Source: SIG351 sp045627045
GTDB taxonomy: Bacteria; Bacillota; Clostridia; HGM11327
Reading direction: 5' to 3'
DNA length: 64,000 nucleotides
Assembly: GCA_045627045.1 (NCBI GenBank)
Contig: JAZQMY010000025.1
Location: 1-64,000 of the forward strand
Shown here: piece by piece, positions 34,155 to 41,920 of the stretch
How positions within the stretch are numbered: the stretch's first letter is position 1
Layout of the letters: each line of letters starts with the position of its first letter
Made by a program: the position numbers and the translations under genes
Notes under the pieces: generated by a model
The model's database searches: none
What the model was told of the DNA's origin: nothing
Seen by the model: the letters and a program-made list of their open reading frames with translations, nothing else

Positions 34155-35193
34155 ATCAAGAAATCAGCGAATCAGAAAAATTATCAAAACAGGGCTGATA
34201 TTACTTGCTCTTGCACTCTTTGTGACCGCAGCCGTTCTGTTTTCGGCCGCTATGGGAGACCTTCTGAAGTCGATTTTCTTCGCAGTTATAATCGCATATC
34301 TGCTGATGCCTGTCGAACGTATGTTAGAAAAGCACTTTCCGAGTGGTATTTCTGCTTTGATTTCGGTGTTTTTGCTCTTCGGCGGACTGATAACGGTAAT
34401 AATTCTTATTGTGCCCGTATTTGCGCGTGAGCTTTCTTCGCTGTCCTCGGGATTAAACTCTGCAATGAATTATATCTCCGAAAAGTTCAGCTCAATAAAC
34501 GACATAGCCGATAAAATCGGGATCAGACTTGAGCCGGGACGGATATTGAGTGACTTTTTGCTTAACGCAGAAAAAGAAGGCAACAACTTATCAGAAGGAT
34601 TGCACAGGATAACAGAGAAGCTCCCATCGGTCGTCCTGCTTCCGATACTGACATTCTACTTTCTGAAGGACAGGGAATTGCTTGGTCGCTCCGCGGCTTT
34701 TCTGATACCAGTAAAACTAAGGAAAACAGTTTCCGGTGCTCTTACAGGTGCGGACAAAATTATCAAGCACTATGTCAGAACACAGCTTGTTGTCGCCGTA
34801 ATCGTCGGCGCGGCAACCACGGTCGGATATATTTTCATCGGTGTGCCTTACGCTTTTATTCTGGGGCTTTTTATGGGCTTTTGTGAAATGATACCTTATT
34901 TCGGTCCGTGGATAGGTGCGGTGCCTGCCGCACTTGTGGTGGCCGCATGGTCGCCCGAAAAGCTTCTTTTCACATTACTTGTTGTGCTTGCAGTTCAGCA
35001 GCTTGAAGGAAACTTTTTAAGCCCTTATCTTATGGGAATTCATTTTGACATCCATCCCGTTACTGTGCTTACCGTTCTGTGGGTTTCCGGAAGAATACTT
35101 GGCTTTACTGGATTCATATTCGGAATACCTATTTTTGTGATTTTGAGGGACTTATCTGTATCTGCATTCAATAAAATTGTAAAAGCGGGGTAG
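34129..35193 (+). CDS. AI-2E family (PerM/YdiK-like) membrane transporter
   Basis: 354 residues, seven or eight hydrophobic segments, with the family's central cytoplasmic region and the C-terminal patterns FCEMIPYFGPWIGAVPAAL, QQLEGNFLSPYLMG and HPVTVLTVLW. Members export AI-2, act as Na/H antiporters or have unknown cargo. AAAGGAATA precedes the ATG, which lies inside the PRC-barrel gene. In Clostridia the same pairing with a PRC-barrel gene is often seen; the functional link is unknown. Confidence 0.88.
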   Translation: MSLTQLSTESRNQRIRKIIKTGLILLALALFVTAAVLFSAAMGDLLKSIFFAVIIAYLLMPVERMLEKHFPSGISALISVFLLFGGLITVIILIVPVFARELSSLSSGLNSAMNYISEKFSSINDIADKIGIRLEPGRILSDFLLNAEKEGNNLSEGLHRITEKLPSVVLLPILTFYFLKDRELLGRSAAFLIPVKLRKTVSGALTGADKIIKHYVRTQLVVAVIVGAATTVGYIFIGVPYAFILGLFMGFCEMIPYFGPWIGAVPAALVVAAWSPEKLLFTLLVVLAVQQLEGNFLSPYLMGIHFDIHPVTVLTVLWVSGRILGFTGFIFGIPIFVILRDLSVSAFNKIVKAG

Positions 35194-35199
35194 AAAGTA

Positions 35200-35228
35200 T
35201 TGAATTGAGCTTCAAAGTGGTGTATAAT
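35200..35228 (+). promoter_or_regulatory. sigma-A promoter of nudF
   Basis: TTGAAT (35200-35205), 17-base spacer, TATAAT (35223-35228), 27 bases before the nudF start. Confidence 0.75.
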
Positions 35229-35255
35229 ATCAATAAAAAACAGAGGTTATGCGAT

Positions 35256-35792
35256 ATGGAGCTTATAGAAAAAACAGTATCAACAGATAATGTATACAGC
35301 GGAAAAATAATTAAAGTTGAATTGGACGACGTGATTCTTCCGGACGGCAAAAATTCAAAAAGAGAAATCGTAAGACACGGCCCTGCGGTCGCAATCCTTG
35401 CGCTTGACGATGATAACAACGTTATACTTGTCGAGCAATACAGAAAGCCCATTGAATCCGTAATTCTTGAAATTCCGGCAGGTCACATAGAGAAAGGGGA
35501 AGATCCTCATGAGACCGCTTTGCGTGAGCTGAAAGAGGAAACAGGATATGAAGCAGGAAAAATTGAGCTTGTAAGCAAATATTTTACTTCACCGGGCTTT
35601 ACGGATGAGCTTATTTATTTCTACTTTGCCGAAAACCTCAAAAAATCCGAGACACACTTTGATGAGGACGAATTCATTGAGCTGAAAAAGATAAAAGCAG
35701 ATGAATTCATCCGGATGGCTAAGGATTTCAGGCTCATTGATGAAAAGGCAATACTTGCCGCATTCTACCTGGAAGCAAAGCTGAACAAATAA
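35256..35792 (+). CDS. nudF: ADP-ribose pyrophosphatase (NUDIX hydrolase)
   Basis: 178 residues. The NUDIX box spans GHIEKGEDPHETALRE followed by LKEETGYE, complete with the metal-binding glutamates. The upstream VAILALDDDNNVILVEQYR and the downstream SPGFTDELIYFYFAENL are typical of the ADP-ribose-specific subfamily. The ATG at 35256 is preferred; earlier in-frame codons lie within or before the promoter. It is followed by a SpoIIM-like gene, matching the nudF-spoIIM linkage of Bacillus. Confidence 0.92.
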   Translation: MELIEKTVSTDNVYSGKIIKVELDDVILPDGKNSKREIVRHGPAVAILALDDDNNVILVEQYRKPIESVILEIPAGHIEKGEDPHETALRELKEETGYEAGKIELVSKYFTSPGFTDELIYFYFAENLKKSETHFDEDEFIELKKIKADEFIRMAKDFRLIDEKAILAAFYLEAKLNK

Positions 35793-35849
35793 CAGTTCTT
35801 ACTATCATTCCTCACGAATATAATATAAAAAATGCAGGGAGGATTCAAA

Positions 35850-36425
35850 ATGAGAAGAACAGATTTACTGAGGTATGTATATTCAAGAAAAAGCTTTTAT
35901 CTTTCGGCAATGTTCCTGTTTACGGCGGCATTTTCGTGCGGTGTGTTTTTCGGCTACGGAAAAGGTATGAATATCGTTGAAGAGCCATTCAGCCTTTCGA
36001 TCGGCGCACTTATACTATATCGCCTGCTGCCGATAGCCTTTATCTGTCTCGGCGGTCTGTTCTTTGCGGGAACGGCTATAAGCGTTACCTGCGAATCATG
36101 CTTTGCATTTCAGCTCGGGGTAAATCTCGGGAAGGCATTTCTCGTGTCTTTTTCCTCGGGAGCAGTTTATCTCTTTCTTGACGGAGTCCCGTGCGGATTA
36201 TTATATACCGTTGTGGGGATAATTTCGGCAGCGGAAGCCTTTTGCTGCAACTTCAGCCGTCTTGCACTGAAATTAAAGGGCAGAGAGCATCTTATGACAA
36301 GGCAGGAAATAAGCTCTTATTTCAGAAGATCCATAGGTTTATCTGCAATAACCGTAGGCGTGATCATCCTTGAAAAATGTGTTTTTGGTGAAGCTTTTCT
36401 TAAAATATCATCAAATTTCGCTTAA
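35850..36425 (+). CDS. SpoIIM-like sporulation membrane protein
   Basis: 191 residues with five or six hydrophobic segments. A basic start, MRRTDLLRYVYSRKSF, precedes the first helix, LFTAAFSCGVFFG, which resembles the SpoIIM opening; the C-terminal helix contains LSAITVGVIILEKCVFG. SpoIIM is part of the DMP peptidoglycan-degrading machine that drives engulfment. Support is topology, length and position after nudF and near punA, as in Bacillus; sequence similarity itself is weak. GGGAGGA at about 35837-35843 fits the ATG at 35850. spoIID and spoIIP are not in the window. Confidence 0.55.
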   Translation: MRRTDLLRYVYSRKSFYLSAMFLFTAAFSCGVFFGYGKGMNIVEEPFSLSIGALILYRLLPIAFICLGGLFFAGTAISVTCESCFAFQLGVNLGKAFLVSFSSGAVYLFLDGVPCGLLYTVVGIISAAEAFCCNFSRLALKLKGREHLMTRQEISSYFRRSIGLSAITVGVIILEKCVFGEAFLKISSNFA

Positions 36426-36451
36426 AAGTGACTTCGAACGGCAAAAAGTAC

Positions 36452-36480
36452 TTGAAAAAAAACCTGTTTTGTTATAAAAT
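36452..36480 (+). promoter_or_regulatory. sigma-A promoter of the 36510 gene
   Basis: TTGAAA (36452-36457), 17-base spacer, TAAAAT (36475-36480), followed by GGGAG and the ATG. Confidence 0.75.
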
Positions 36481-36509
36481 ATAGTTATAAAATTAATTGG
36501 GAGAAAAGA

Positions 36510-37019
36510 ATGGCTCTATTAAGATTATTAAAATTCATTCTGAAGCACCTATATATAATTCTGATTGTTGTGGCATTGTGTATTTTTGTCGCATTTTTCG
36601 CATACGATAACGCATATATCAATATTGTGACAAGAGACGGAATGAGTGCCAGATGCGACTGCATCCTGAATGACTACGGCGCAGAAACCGAAACCTACAA
36701 GCTTCAGTCCCTCTTTACAACAAATTACGTTTACAATCTTTTTGAAGACGATAGCGCTTTGTTCACTGACTATTCCGCTCTGAATTACAGATACAGCATA
36801 ACAGTCGGACTGGCTATGGTCTGGCCATGGAGCACGGAATGTACTGTTTCCGTATCGGAACGAGTGCTGGATCTGTCTGTAAAATATATAGGAGACGGCA
36901 CAGAGGACAAGGATAACGTCCCTGAGTGGCCCGACGGCAAATATAACGTAGATCTCTCAAAGAAAAACGGTGTATGGAAAATAAACAAAGTCACATACAC
37001 AGGACCTCTTGAGGAATAA
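36510..37019 (+). CDS. membrane-anchored protein of unknown function
   Basis: 169 residues. One N-terminal hydrophobic helix (about 12-33, YIILIVVALCIFVAFFAY) and a soluble extracellular part. SARCDCIL gives two nearby Cys, and the C-terminal SKKNGVWKINKVTYTG resembles the strand pattern of small NTF2-like or lumazine-binding domains, in which a tryptophan-lysine strand closes the fold. That resemblance is weak. GGGAGAAAAG lies before the ATG. It has its own promoter and a following stem-loop, so it is a single-gene unit. Confidence 0.7.
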   Translation: MALLRLLKFILKHLYIILIVVALCIFVAFFAYDNAYINIVTRDGMSARCDCILNDYGAETETYKLQSLFTTNYVYNLFEDDSALFTDYSALNYRYSITVGLAMVWPWSTECTVSVSERVLDLSVKYIGDGTEDKDNVPEWPDGKYNVDLSKKNGVWKINKVTYTGPLEE

Positions 37020-37069
37020 AATCACCACAAGCGGTAATAAATGTATTTCGTATACCATTGCACCTCTTT

Positions 37070-37108
37070 ATATAACCTTTATCATTTGGTTGGGGTTATA
37101 TTGTTATT
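37070..37108 (+). terminator. terminator-like stem-loop after the 36510 gene
   Basis: ATATAACC (37070-37077) pairs with GGTTATAT (37094-37101), followed by TGTTATTTTTTG. Confidence 0.6.
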
Positions 37109-37120
37109 TTTTGTTTCTCC

Positions 37121-37208
37121 GCATTACGTGTGATTTTGAGGCCCCCTTTTTGATGTCGGTTCCGATCGACACAATACAGCATCATTATCATTCGTAATGC
37201 ATTTTTTC
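37121..37208 (+). promoter_or_regulatory. candidate structured leader or attenuator before the 37237 gene
   Basis: GCATTACG (37121-37128) pairs with CGTAATGC (37193-37200), closing a 64-base loop that itself has GTCGGTTCCGATCGAC (a small hairpin). ATTTTTTC follows at once, as in an attenuator. No known riboswitch class was recognised. Confidence 0.4.
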
Positions 37209-37236
37209 TATTACGCAGATTACTCAGGGATTTAAT

Positions 37237-38640
37237 ATGAACGAAATTAAAAGCACAATAAAAAATACTATCAAAGCCGAAAAAGTAAAAACAGAAAACG
37301 CAATTGAAAGCCTTTCTGACAAATGTACGCTTACCGATTACTCGGGCGATGTTTACGAAGACAGATCTTCAAACAAAGTCTGGACAAAAGCACTTCAAAA
37401 AGCACTGGACGAGCATGAGGTTGTAATAATACCGCCGTCTGATGATGTATATTTCATCGATGATTCGGTAATAATTCCATCAAACAGAAGAATAGTCGCA
37501 TACGGAGCAGTGGTAAGACTCGTTCCGGAATGTCTTGTTCTCATGTTCAGAAACAAGAATACTCTTGACGGCACAAAAAAGCCAATAAATCCGGCCGTAA
37601 CGGATCATAACATCGCAATTGAGGGCGGCAGCTTTGAGGAATCCAACACCAAAAGAGGCGGTTACGGCAAAAACGCAATGTACGACAAAGAAAGAAGCTT
37701 CTTCGGAGTATCCACGCTCTTTCTTTTCAATAACATAGAAGGTCTGATACTGAAAAACGTCAATTTTGCACACACAGCAGGCTTCAGCGTTCAGACAGGC
37801 GATATCACAAACGCATTCTTTGAGAATATCACATTCACCGAGTGCTATGCTGACGGACTTCACCTGAACGGAAACTCAAAAAACATTCTTGCAAGAAACA
37901 TCAAGGGGCAAGTTGGCGATGATCTCGTTGCTCTCAATATGTACGATTGGCAGAATTCATCCGTAAACTTCGGACCTACCGAGAACGTTCTCTGCGAAGA
38001 TCTTGAGCTTTCCGAAACAAGCCGCTACAAGGCTTTGAGAATAGAGCCGGGAACATATTTTTACGAGGATGGCTCATCGGTCGACTGTTCACTCAGAAAC
38101 TGTATCATCCGCAATGTCAAAGGCATAATGACGTTCAAAATGTATTATCAGACGCCTCCTTACAGGATAGACAGTGAACCGGAAAAAGGCAAGCTCGGAA
38201 GCGCCGATAATATTTTCTTTGAAGATATCGCAATCGATCTTGAAGGTCCTATCGACAGTATGACGGAATACCTTGATTCAGATCCCATCAGAGGAAACTT
38301 CGGTGCATTTGAGCTCGGATCGGTGATGGGTTACGTTTCGTTTAAAAATATCGATATCACACTCCATAAAGATAAATATCCGCTCTCATACCTCGTGACC
38401 TGCGGACCTAAATCATGCAGATGGGAAAACAACACTATCGAAGTATTTGATCCGTATTTCGACAGCAGTATAGAATGTCTTGAATTCAGCAATATCAGAG
38501 TCAACGGAAAGCGTGCGGATAATATTGAAAATCTTATCAAAACGGTTTCATTTGAAAACGTTAATAATGACGGACGTTCAACAGCATCAGGAAAGATCGA
38601 TAAAATCATTCTTGACGGCAGGATCATAAACAAAGATTAA
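37237..38640 (+). CDS. intracellular right-handed beta-helix protein, GH28-like
   Basis: 467 residues. After a charged, helical start (about 1-30) the protein begins the pectin-lyase-like layout: DVYFIDDSVIIPSNRRIVAYGA, then helix turns marked NIAIEGGSF, NVNFAHTAGFSVQTGD, and NITFTECYADGLHLNGNS. Two Asp-bearing motifs, DGLHLNG (about 206) and GDDLVALN (about 228), correspond to the catalytic Asp region of polygalacturonase-type GH28 enzymes, but the GHG and RIK motifs of true GH28 are not evident. There is no signal peptide, so it should act in the cytoplasm on imported oligosaccharides, or be non-enzymatic. A second member lies at 61530-62699. Confidence 0.75.
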   Translation: MNEIKSTIKNTIKAEKVKTENAIESLSDKCTLTDYSGDVYEDRSSNKVWTKALQKALDEHEVVIIPPSDDVYFIDDSVIIPSNRRIVAYGAVVRLVPECLVLMFRNKNTLDGTKKPINPAVTDHNIAIEGGSFEESNTKRGGYGKNAMYDKERSFFGVSTLFLFNNIEGLILKNVNFAHTAGFSVQTGDITNAFFENITFTECYADGLHLNGNSKNILARNIKGQVGDDLVALNMYDWQNSSVNFGPTENVLCEDLELSETSRYKALRIEPGTYFYEDGSSVDCSLRNCIIRNVKGIMTFKMYYQTPPYRIDSEPEKGKLGSADNIFFEDIAIDLEGPIDSMTEYLDSDPIRGNFGAFELGSVMGYVSFKNIDITLHKDKYPLSYLVTCGPKSCRWENNTIEVFDPYFDSSIECLEFSNIRVNGKRADNIENLIKTVSFENVNNDGRSTASGKIDKIILDGRIINKD

Positions 38641-38676
38641 GAAATTGAAAATTACTATACGATAGGGAGAAAAGAT

Positions 38677-39384
38677 ATGGTTTATGCTATTAGTAATATT
38701 CACGGTTGCTACGATAAGTGGGAGCATATGCTCAACCTTATCAAGCTCAAGACTGCGGATGATTTTTACGTACTGGGAGATGTAGTGGATTACGGCCCCG
38801 AGCCGATGAAGGTACTTCTCGATATGATGGAAAGAGTCAATGTTTATCCTGTAATGGGTGAGCACGAATATAAATTTTTAAACTTTGTAAAGGATTTTCC
38901 GGTCAACGCAGATATTAGCAAGTTTGCCGCATCTCTCGGAAAAGACAGAGTGCAGGCATTTACTGACTGGATAAAGAACGGAGGAAGAACAACATTCGAA
39001 TCCTATATGGCGCTTTCACCTGCAGACAAGAACGCCGTTCTTGAGTATCTGAACGAATTCATGCTTTACGACACAGCAGTTGTCGGAGACGATTCCTTTG
39101 TTTTCACTCATGCAGGAATAAGAAATTTCAATCCTAAAAAGAGCCTTGACGAATACAATATCGAGGATTATCTTTTTGATGCTCAAAGTGCAGTCATGGA
39201 TTATTATCCCGGCAAGTATATGGTTGTCGGACACACGCCTACGTTCTCGCTTGATCCTGAAAATGCAGGAAAAATCTTCACAAAGCACGGTTTTATCGAC
39301 ATTGAATGCGGCTGCCGCTGGGAAAAGCGCGGCGGACGTCTGGGATGCCTCAGACTTAACGATATGAAGGAATTCTACGTATGA
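38677..39384 (+). CDS. metallophosphoesterase (PPP-like) with altered metal ligands
   Basis: 235 residues, calcineurin-like fold. The expected motifs are present in order: ISNIHGCYDKW (6-15), LGDVVDYGPEP (33-43), VMGEHEY (59-65), FTHAGI and VGHTPT. Two metal ligands are changed: the Asp of SDIHG is Asn7, and the Asn of GNHE is Glu62, while His9, Asp35, His63 and later His residues remain. In the family these residues bind two metal ions for hydrolysis of phosphoprotein or dinucleotide substrates. The gene overlaps punA by four bases, suggesting a nucleotide-related role. AGGGAGAAA lies upstream of the ATG. Confidence 0.85.
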   Translation: MVYAISNIHGCYDKWEHMLNLIKLKTADDFYVLGDVVDYGPEPMKVLLDMMERVNVYPVMGEHEYKFLNFVKDFPVNADISKFAASLGKDRVQAFTDWIKNGGRTTFESYMALSPADKNAVLEYLNEFMLYDTAVVGDDSFVFTHAGIRNFNPKKSLDEYNIEDYLFDAQSAVMDYYPGKYMVVGHTPTFSLDPENAGKIFTKHGFIDIECGCRWEKRGGRLGCLRLNDMKEFYV

Positions 39385-40211
39385 TGAACGCAAAAGATTA
39401 TTATTCAAAGCTGGAAGGCTTCGTAAAGAAAATCAGAGAAATAACCGACTTTGTTCCTGAAACAGCGCTCGTTCTCGGAAGCGGTCTCGGAGATTTTGCA
39501 GAGAATATCAGGATGATTGCAACTGTTGACTACTCCTCATTGGAGGGTTTTCCTATTTCAACTGCACCGGGACACGTAGGAAGATTCATTTTCGGAGAGC
39601 TTGAAGGCAAAAAAATCATAGCAATGCAGGGAAGAGTTCATTACTATGAAGGCTATGACATGGGCGATGTTGTGCTTCCGGCAAGACTTATGCATATGCT
39701 CGGCGCAAAGACAATCATTCTCACAAATGCAGCAGGCGGAATCAACCCTGAATACAAGGCCGGAGACTTCATGGTCCTGAAGGATCATATTTCGGACTTT
39801 GTTCCGTCGCCGTTAAGAGGCGAAAACATAGACGAGCTCGGAGTGAGATTTCCCGATATGACAAACGTATATGACGTTGAGCTCCGTAAAACAATTAAAA
39901 AAGTCGCAGAAAGACTCTCTGTACCGGTGCACGAGGGCGTATATGTTCAGACTCCAGGTCCAAACTACGAAACGCCTGCCGAAATCAGAATGTTCTCAAT
40001 GCTCGGCGCCGATGCCGTCGGCATGAGCACTGCGTGTGAAGCAACAGCCGCACGCCACTGCGGAATGAAGGTCTGCGCAATAAGCTGCATTTCAAACCTT
40101 GCCGCAGGAATCAGCAAGGCTCCGCTTTCCCACAAGGAGGTTCAGGAAACGGCAAACAGAGTTTCAAAGCAGTTTGAGCAGCTCATTAAGGAAATAATCA
40201 AGGAAATCTAA
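39381..40211 (+). CDS. punA: purine-nucleoside phosphorylase
   Basis: 276 residues of the trimeric low-molecular-mass PNP family. Motifs are LVLGSGLGDF, GRVHYYEGYDM, TNAAGGINPEY, TPGPNYETPAEIRMF and VGMSTACEA. It splits purine nucleosides (mainly inosine and guanosine) into base and ribose 1-phosphate. ATG codons at 39381 and 39384 are both possible; the first overlaps the phosphoesterase stop. The cluster nudF, spoIIM-like, punA recalls the Bacillus nudF-spoIIM-fur-xerD-drm-punA region with insertions. Confidence 0.96.
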   Translation: MMNAKDYYSKLEGFVKKIREITDFVPETALVLGSGLGDFAENIRMIATVDYSSLEGFPISTAPGHVGRFIFGELEGKKIIAMQGRVHYYEGYDMGDVVLPARLMHMLGAKTIILTNAAGGINPEYKAGDFMVLKDHISDFVPSPLRGENIDELGVRFPDMTNVYDVELRKTIKKVAERLSVPVHEGVYVQTPGPNYETPAEIRMFSMLGADAVGMSTACEATAARHCGMKVCAISCISNLAAGISKAPLSHKEVQETANRVSKQFEQLIKEIIKEI

Positions 40212-40270
40212 CATACGTTAAGCAAAATTTTTGTTGTTAAAAAAACATTTTTTGTCGTATAAAAGTGATA

Positions 40271-40303
40271 AAACGGGAACACATATTGACTGTGTTCCCG
40301 TTT
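40271..40303 (+). terminator. perfect inverted repeat: punA terminator enclosing the next gene's -35
   Basis: AAACGGGAACACA (40271-40283) and TGTGTTCCCGTTT (40291-40303) are a perfect 13-bp inverted repeat with a 7-base loop, TATTGAC. It resembles an intrinsic terminator with a short T run. The loop and first base of the right arm make the TTGACT -35 of the next promoter. Confidence 0.7.
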
Positions 40304-40314
40304 CTTGCTATAAT
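40286..40314 (+). promoter_or_regulatory. sigma-A promoter of the 40345 gene
   Basis: TTGACT (40286-40291), 17-base spacer, TATAAT (40309-40314); it overlaps the inverted repeat. Confidence 0.75.
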
Positions 40315-40344
40315 CCTCTAAAATCAATTCTACGGAGGACAAAA

Positions 40345-41106
40345 ATGTCAGTAATCTATTTACACGGTCTGAAATTCATTCTGAATTTTGACAAAAAGCT
40401 TTTCTCACTATCAGTTTTAAGTTGTATCCTTATTCCGATATCATTTATCGCAGGCGGAACTGTGCCGTTATTCGGAATCGTTATTTCGGGACTTCTTGTG
40501 GCAGGAATAAGAAAAATATTCCTTGCTTCGTACATAAAAAGACAGGAGCACAAGACAGAGGAAATTTTTTCTGGTTTTTCCGATTTCCGCCACGTTGCCG
40601 CAGGAATGACGTGGACTTTCTTCAAGACATACGTCTGGCTGTTGATACCTGTTGCGGGAATCTTTATTTCGGTAATGAAAGCATACGAATACAGGTTCGT
40701 TCCGTACATACTCATGACCAGAAAAGAAGTCAAGGCTCTTGATGCACCCGACGTTTCTTCAAAGGAGACAGACGGCTTCAGGGCCTATATGTTCGCAACA
40801 GATGCCCTGATGTTTGCATCACTGCTTCTGACGGAGCTTTTCCTGTATCTTTTATCCCTGATTCCGTATGTCGGCATCATTTTCTCTGCAATGATGGTGC
40901 TTCTCATGTGCCTTTTTGCGGTTTTCCTTCCATATATCAGGAACGTTTTGTTTGCTTCGTTCTATACTGAAATAAAGACAAAATGCATTCTTCCTTTGAG
41001 GCATTCAAGAGTTTGTCCTGTATGCCTTACAAAGCTTGACGGAAACGATGCCTACTGCTCAAACTGCGGAGAAAAGGTTCTTGATCTGAAACAGCAGCAA
41101 CAATAA
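40345..41106 (+). CDS. membrane protein with C-terminal zinc ribbon
   Basis: 253 residues. Four hydrophobic segments (about 20-45, 75-110, 150-180 and 185-205), then a cytoplasmic tail with CPVCLTKL and CSNCGEKV, a classic four-Cys zinc ribbon. ACGGAGGAC at 40332-40340 fits the ATG at 40345; a longer frame to 40231 would run through the terminator and promoter. No family function is known to me. Similar ribbon-tailed membrane proteins are common in Clostridia and often have structural or regulatory roles. Confidence 0.8.
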   Translation: MSVIYLHGLKFILNFDKKLFSLSVLSCILIPISFIAGGTVPLFGIVISGLLVAGIRKIFLASYIKRQEHKTEEIFSGFSDFRHVAAGMTWTFFKTYVWLLIPVAGIFISVMKAYEYRFVPYILMTRKEVKALDAPDVSSKETDGFRAYMFATDALMFASLLLTELFLYLLSLIPYVGIIFSAMMVLLMCLFAVFLPYIRNVLFASFYTEIKTKCILPLRHSRVCPVCLTKLDGNDAYCSNCGEKVLDLKQQQQ

Positions 41107-41114
41107 AAAATAAT

Positions 41115-41158
41115 AAAAAGACAAACTGCCGGCTCATCCGCGGTTTGTCTTTTTGTTA
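41115..41158 (+). terminator. bidirectional terminator between the zinc-ribbon gene and the RAYT gene
   Basis: AAAAAGACAAAC (41115-41126) pairs perfectly with GTTTGTCTTTTT (41143-41154). It is flanked by A and T runs and overlaps the RAYT stop. Its arm resembles that of the mazF terminator at 3232. Confidence 0.85.
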
Positions 41159-41707
41159 TTCTGAAATATACCTCTGATAGAACCTGTCTTCCTGCCATAA
41201 GGATGGGTTATTTAACAAATGATAGATAGTATTATTGAGCTCATTCTGCGAACGAATGCCTCGAATCACCGAGCAGGAGAACCAGAGTGATTCCTCCGGA
41301 GTGATTTGTTTGAGCAGATTATTCATAATGTCATTTTCCGTGAGTTCTCTGAAAAGGATCCCCGTCTGACGAATGATGTCACGCATATTTTCATCCGTAA
41401 CGAGCTCATTTATCTGCTCACGCTCAAATCTGAAAAGCATATGCACATGATTCGGCATAACGGCCGTAAGCATAGGAGCAACGCCTCTGTGAAGACCTTT
41501 GAATTCAGATAATCTTTCCGTTACGGCTTTACCGTATTTTGACGGGCTAAAGGAGCCGTTTGATACAATGCCGAGAAAGCACCGTGATTTTGATGTTCTG
41601 ACAGTCAGAAAATAATATCTGAATAATGCATCGTCAAAAACCGCATTTGAAATATCTGATTGATCAGCCATGATTGAGCTCCCTTCCGTAAATGATTCAA
41701 ATTTCAT
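41156..41707 (-). CDS. RAYT-like (REP-associated tyrosine) Y1 transposase
   Basis: 183 residues. The opening FRYYFLTVRTSKSRCF matches the first strand of Y1 transposases, MPNHVHMLF holds the HxH metal motif, and TIYHLLNNPSLW holds the likely catalytic Tyr. This is the domesticated single-copy RAYT style rather than a full IS200 element: no flanking ends or target duplications were seen. RAYTs nick single-stranded palindromic REP sequences. The only nearby palindrome is the terminator at 41115-41158. Start codon 41707, or the internal Met at about 13, could be used. Confidence 0.8.
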   Translation of the reverse strand: MKFESFTEGSSIMADQSDISNAVFDDALFRYYFLTVRTSKSRCFLGIVSNGSFSPSKYGKAVTERLSEFKGLHRGVAPMLTAVMPNHVHMLFRFEREQINELVTDENMRDIIRQTGILFRELTENDIMNNLLKQITPEESLWFSCSVIRGIRSQNELNNTIYHLLNNPSLWQEDRFYQRYISE

Positions 41708-41849
41708 CTATTCAACTATATTTTATCATAAAATTTCGAAAAAGTATATATTTTTAAGAAAAAATATCTTAAATATTCATAAAACGCGTCTATCTTGAGT
41801 ATCTTATCTGCATAGAGTGAAAAATCAGTTCATTTTCAGCAAAAAGCGC

Positions 41850-41878
41850 TTGCACTATCCTTCAAAATATGATATAAT
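41850..41878 (+). promoter_or_regulatory. sigma-A promoter of the yabM-mazG operon
   Basis: TTGCAC (41850-41855), 17-base spacer ending TATGA, TATAAT (41873-41878). Confidence 0.8.
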
Positions 41879-41920
41879 AAACAAGCTTTTTTGCGATAAA
41901 AATAAAAGACGGAAGGATAA

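Noticed and set aside
37009..37197. A 62-codon frame between the 36510 and 37237 genes
   Set aside because: It spans a terminator-like stem-loop and lacks any motif or ribosome site.
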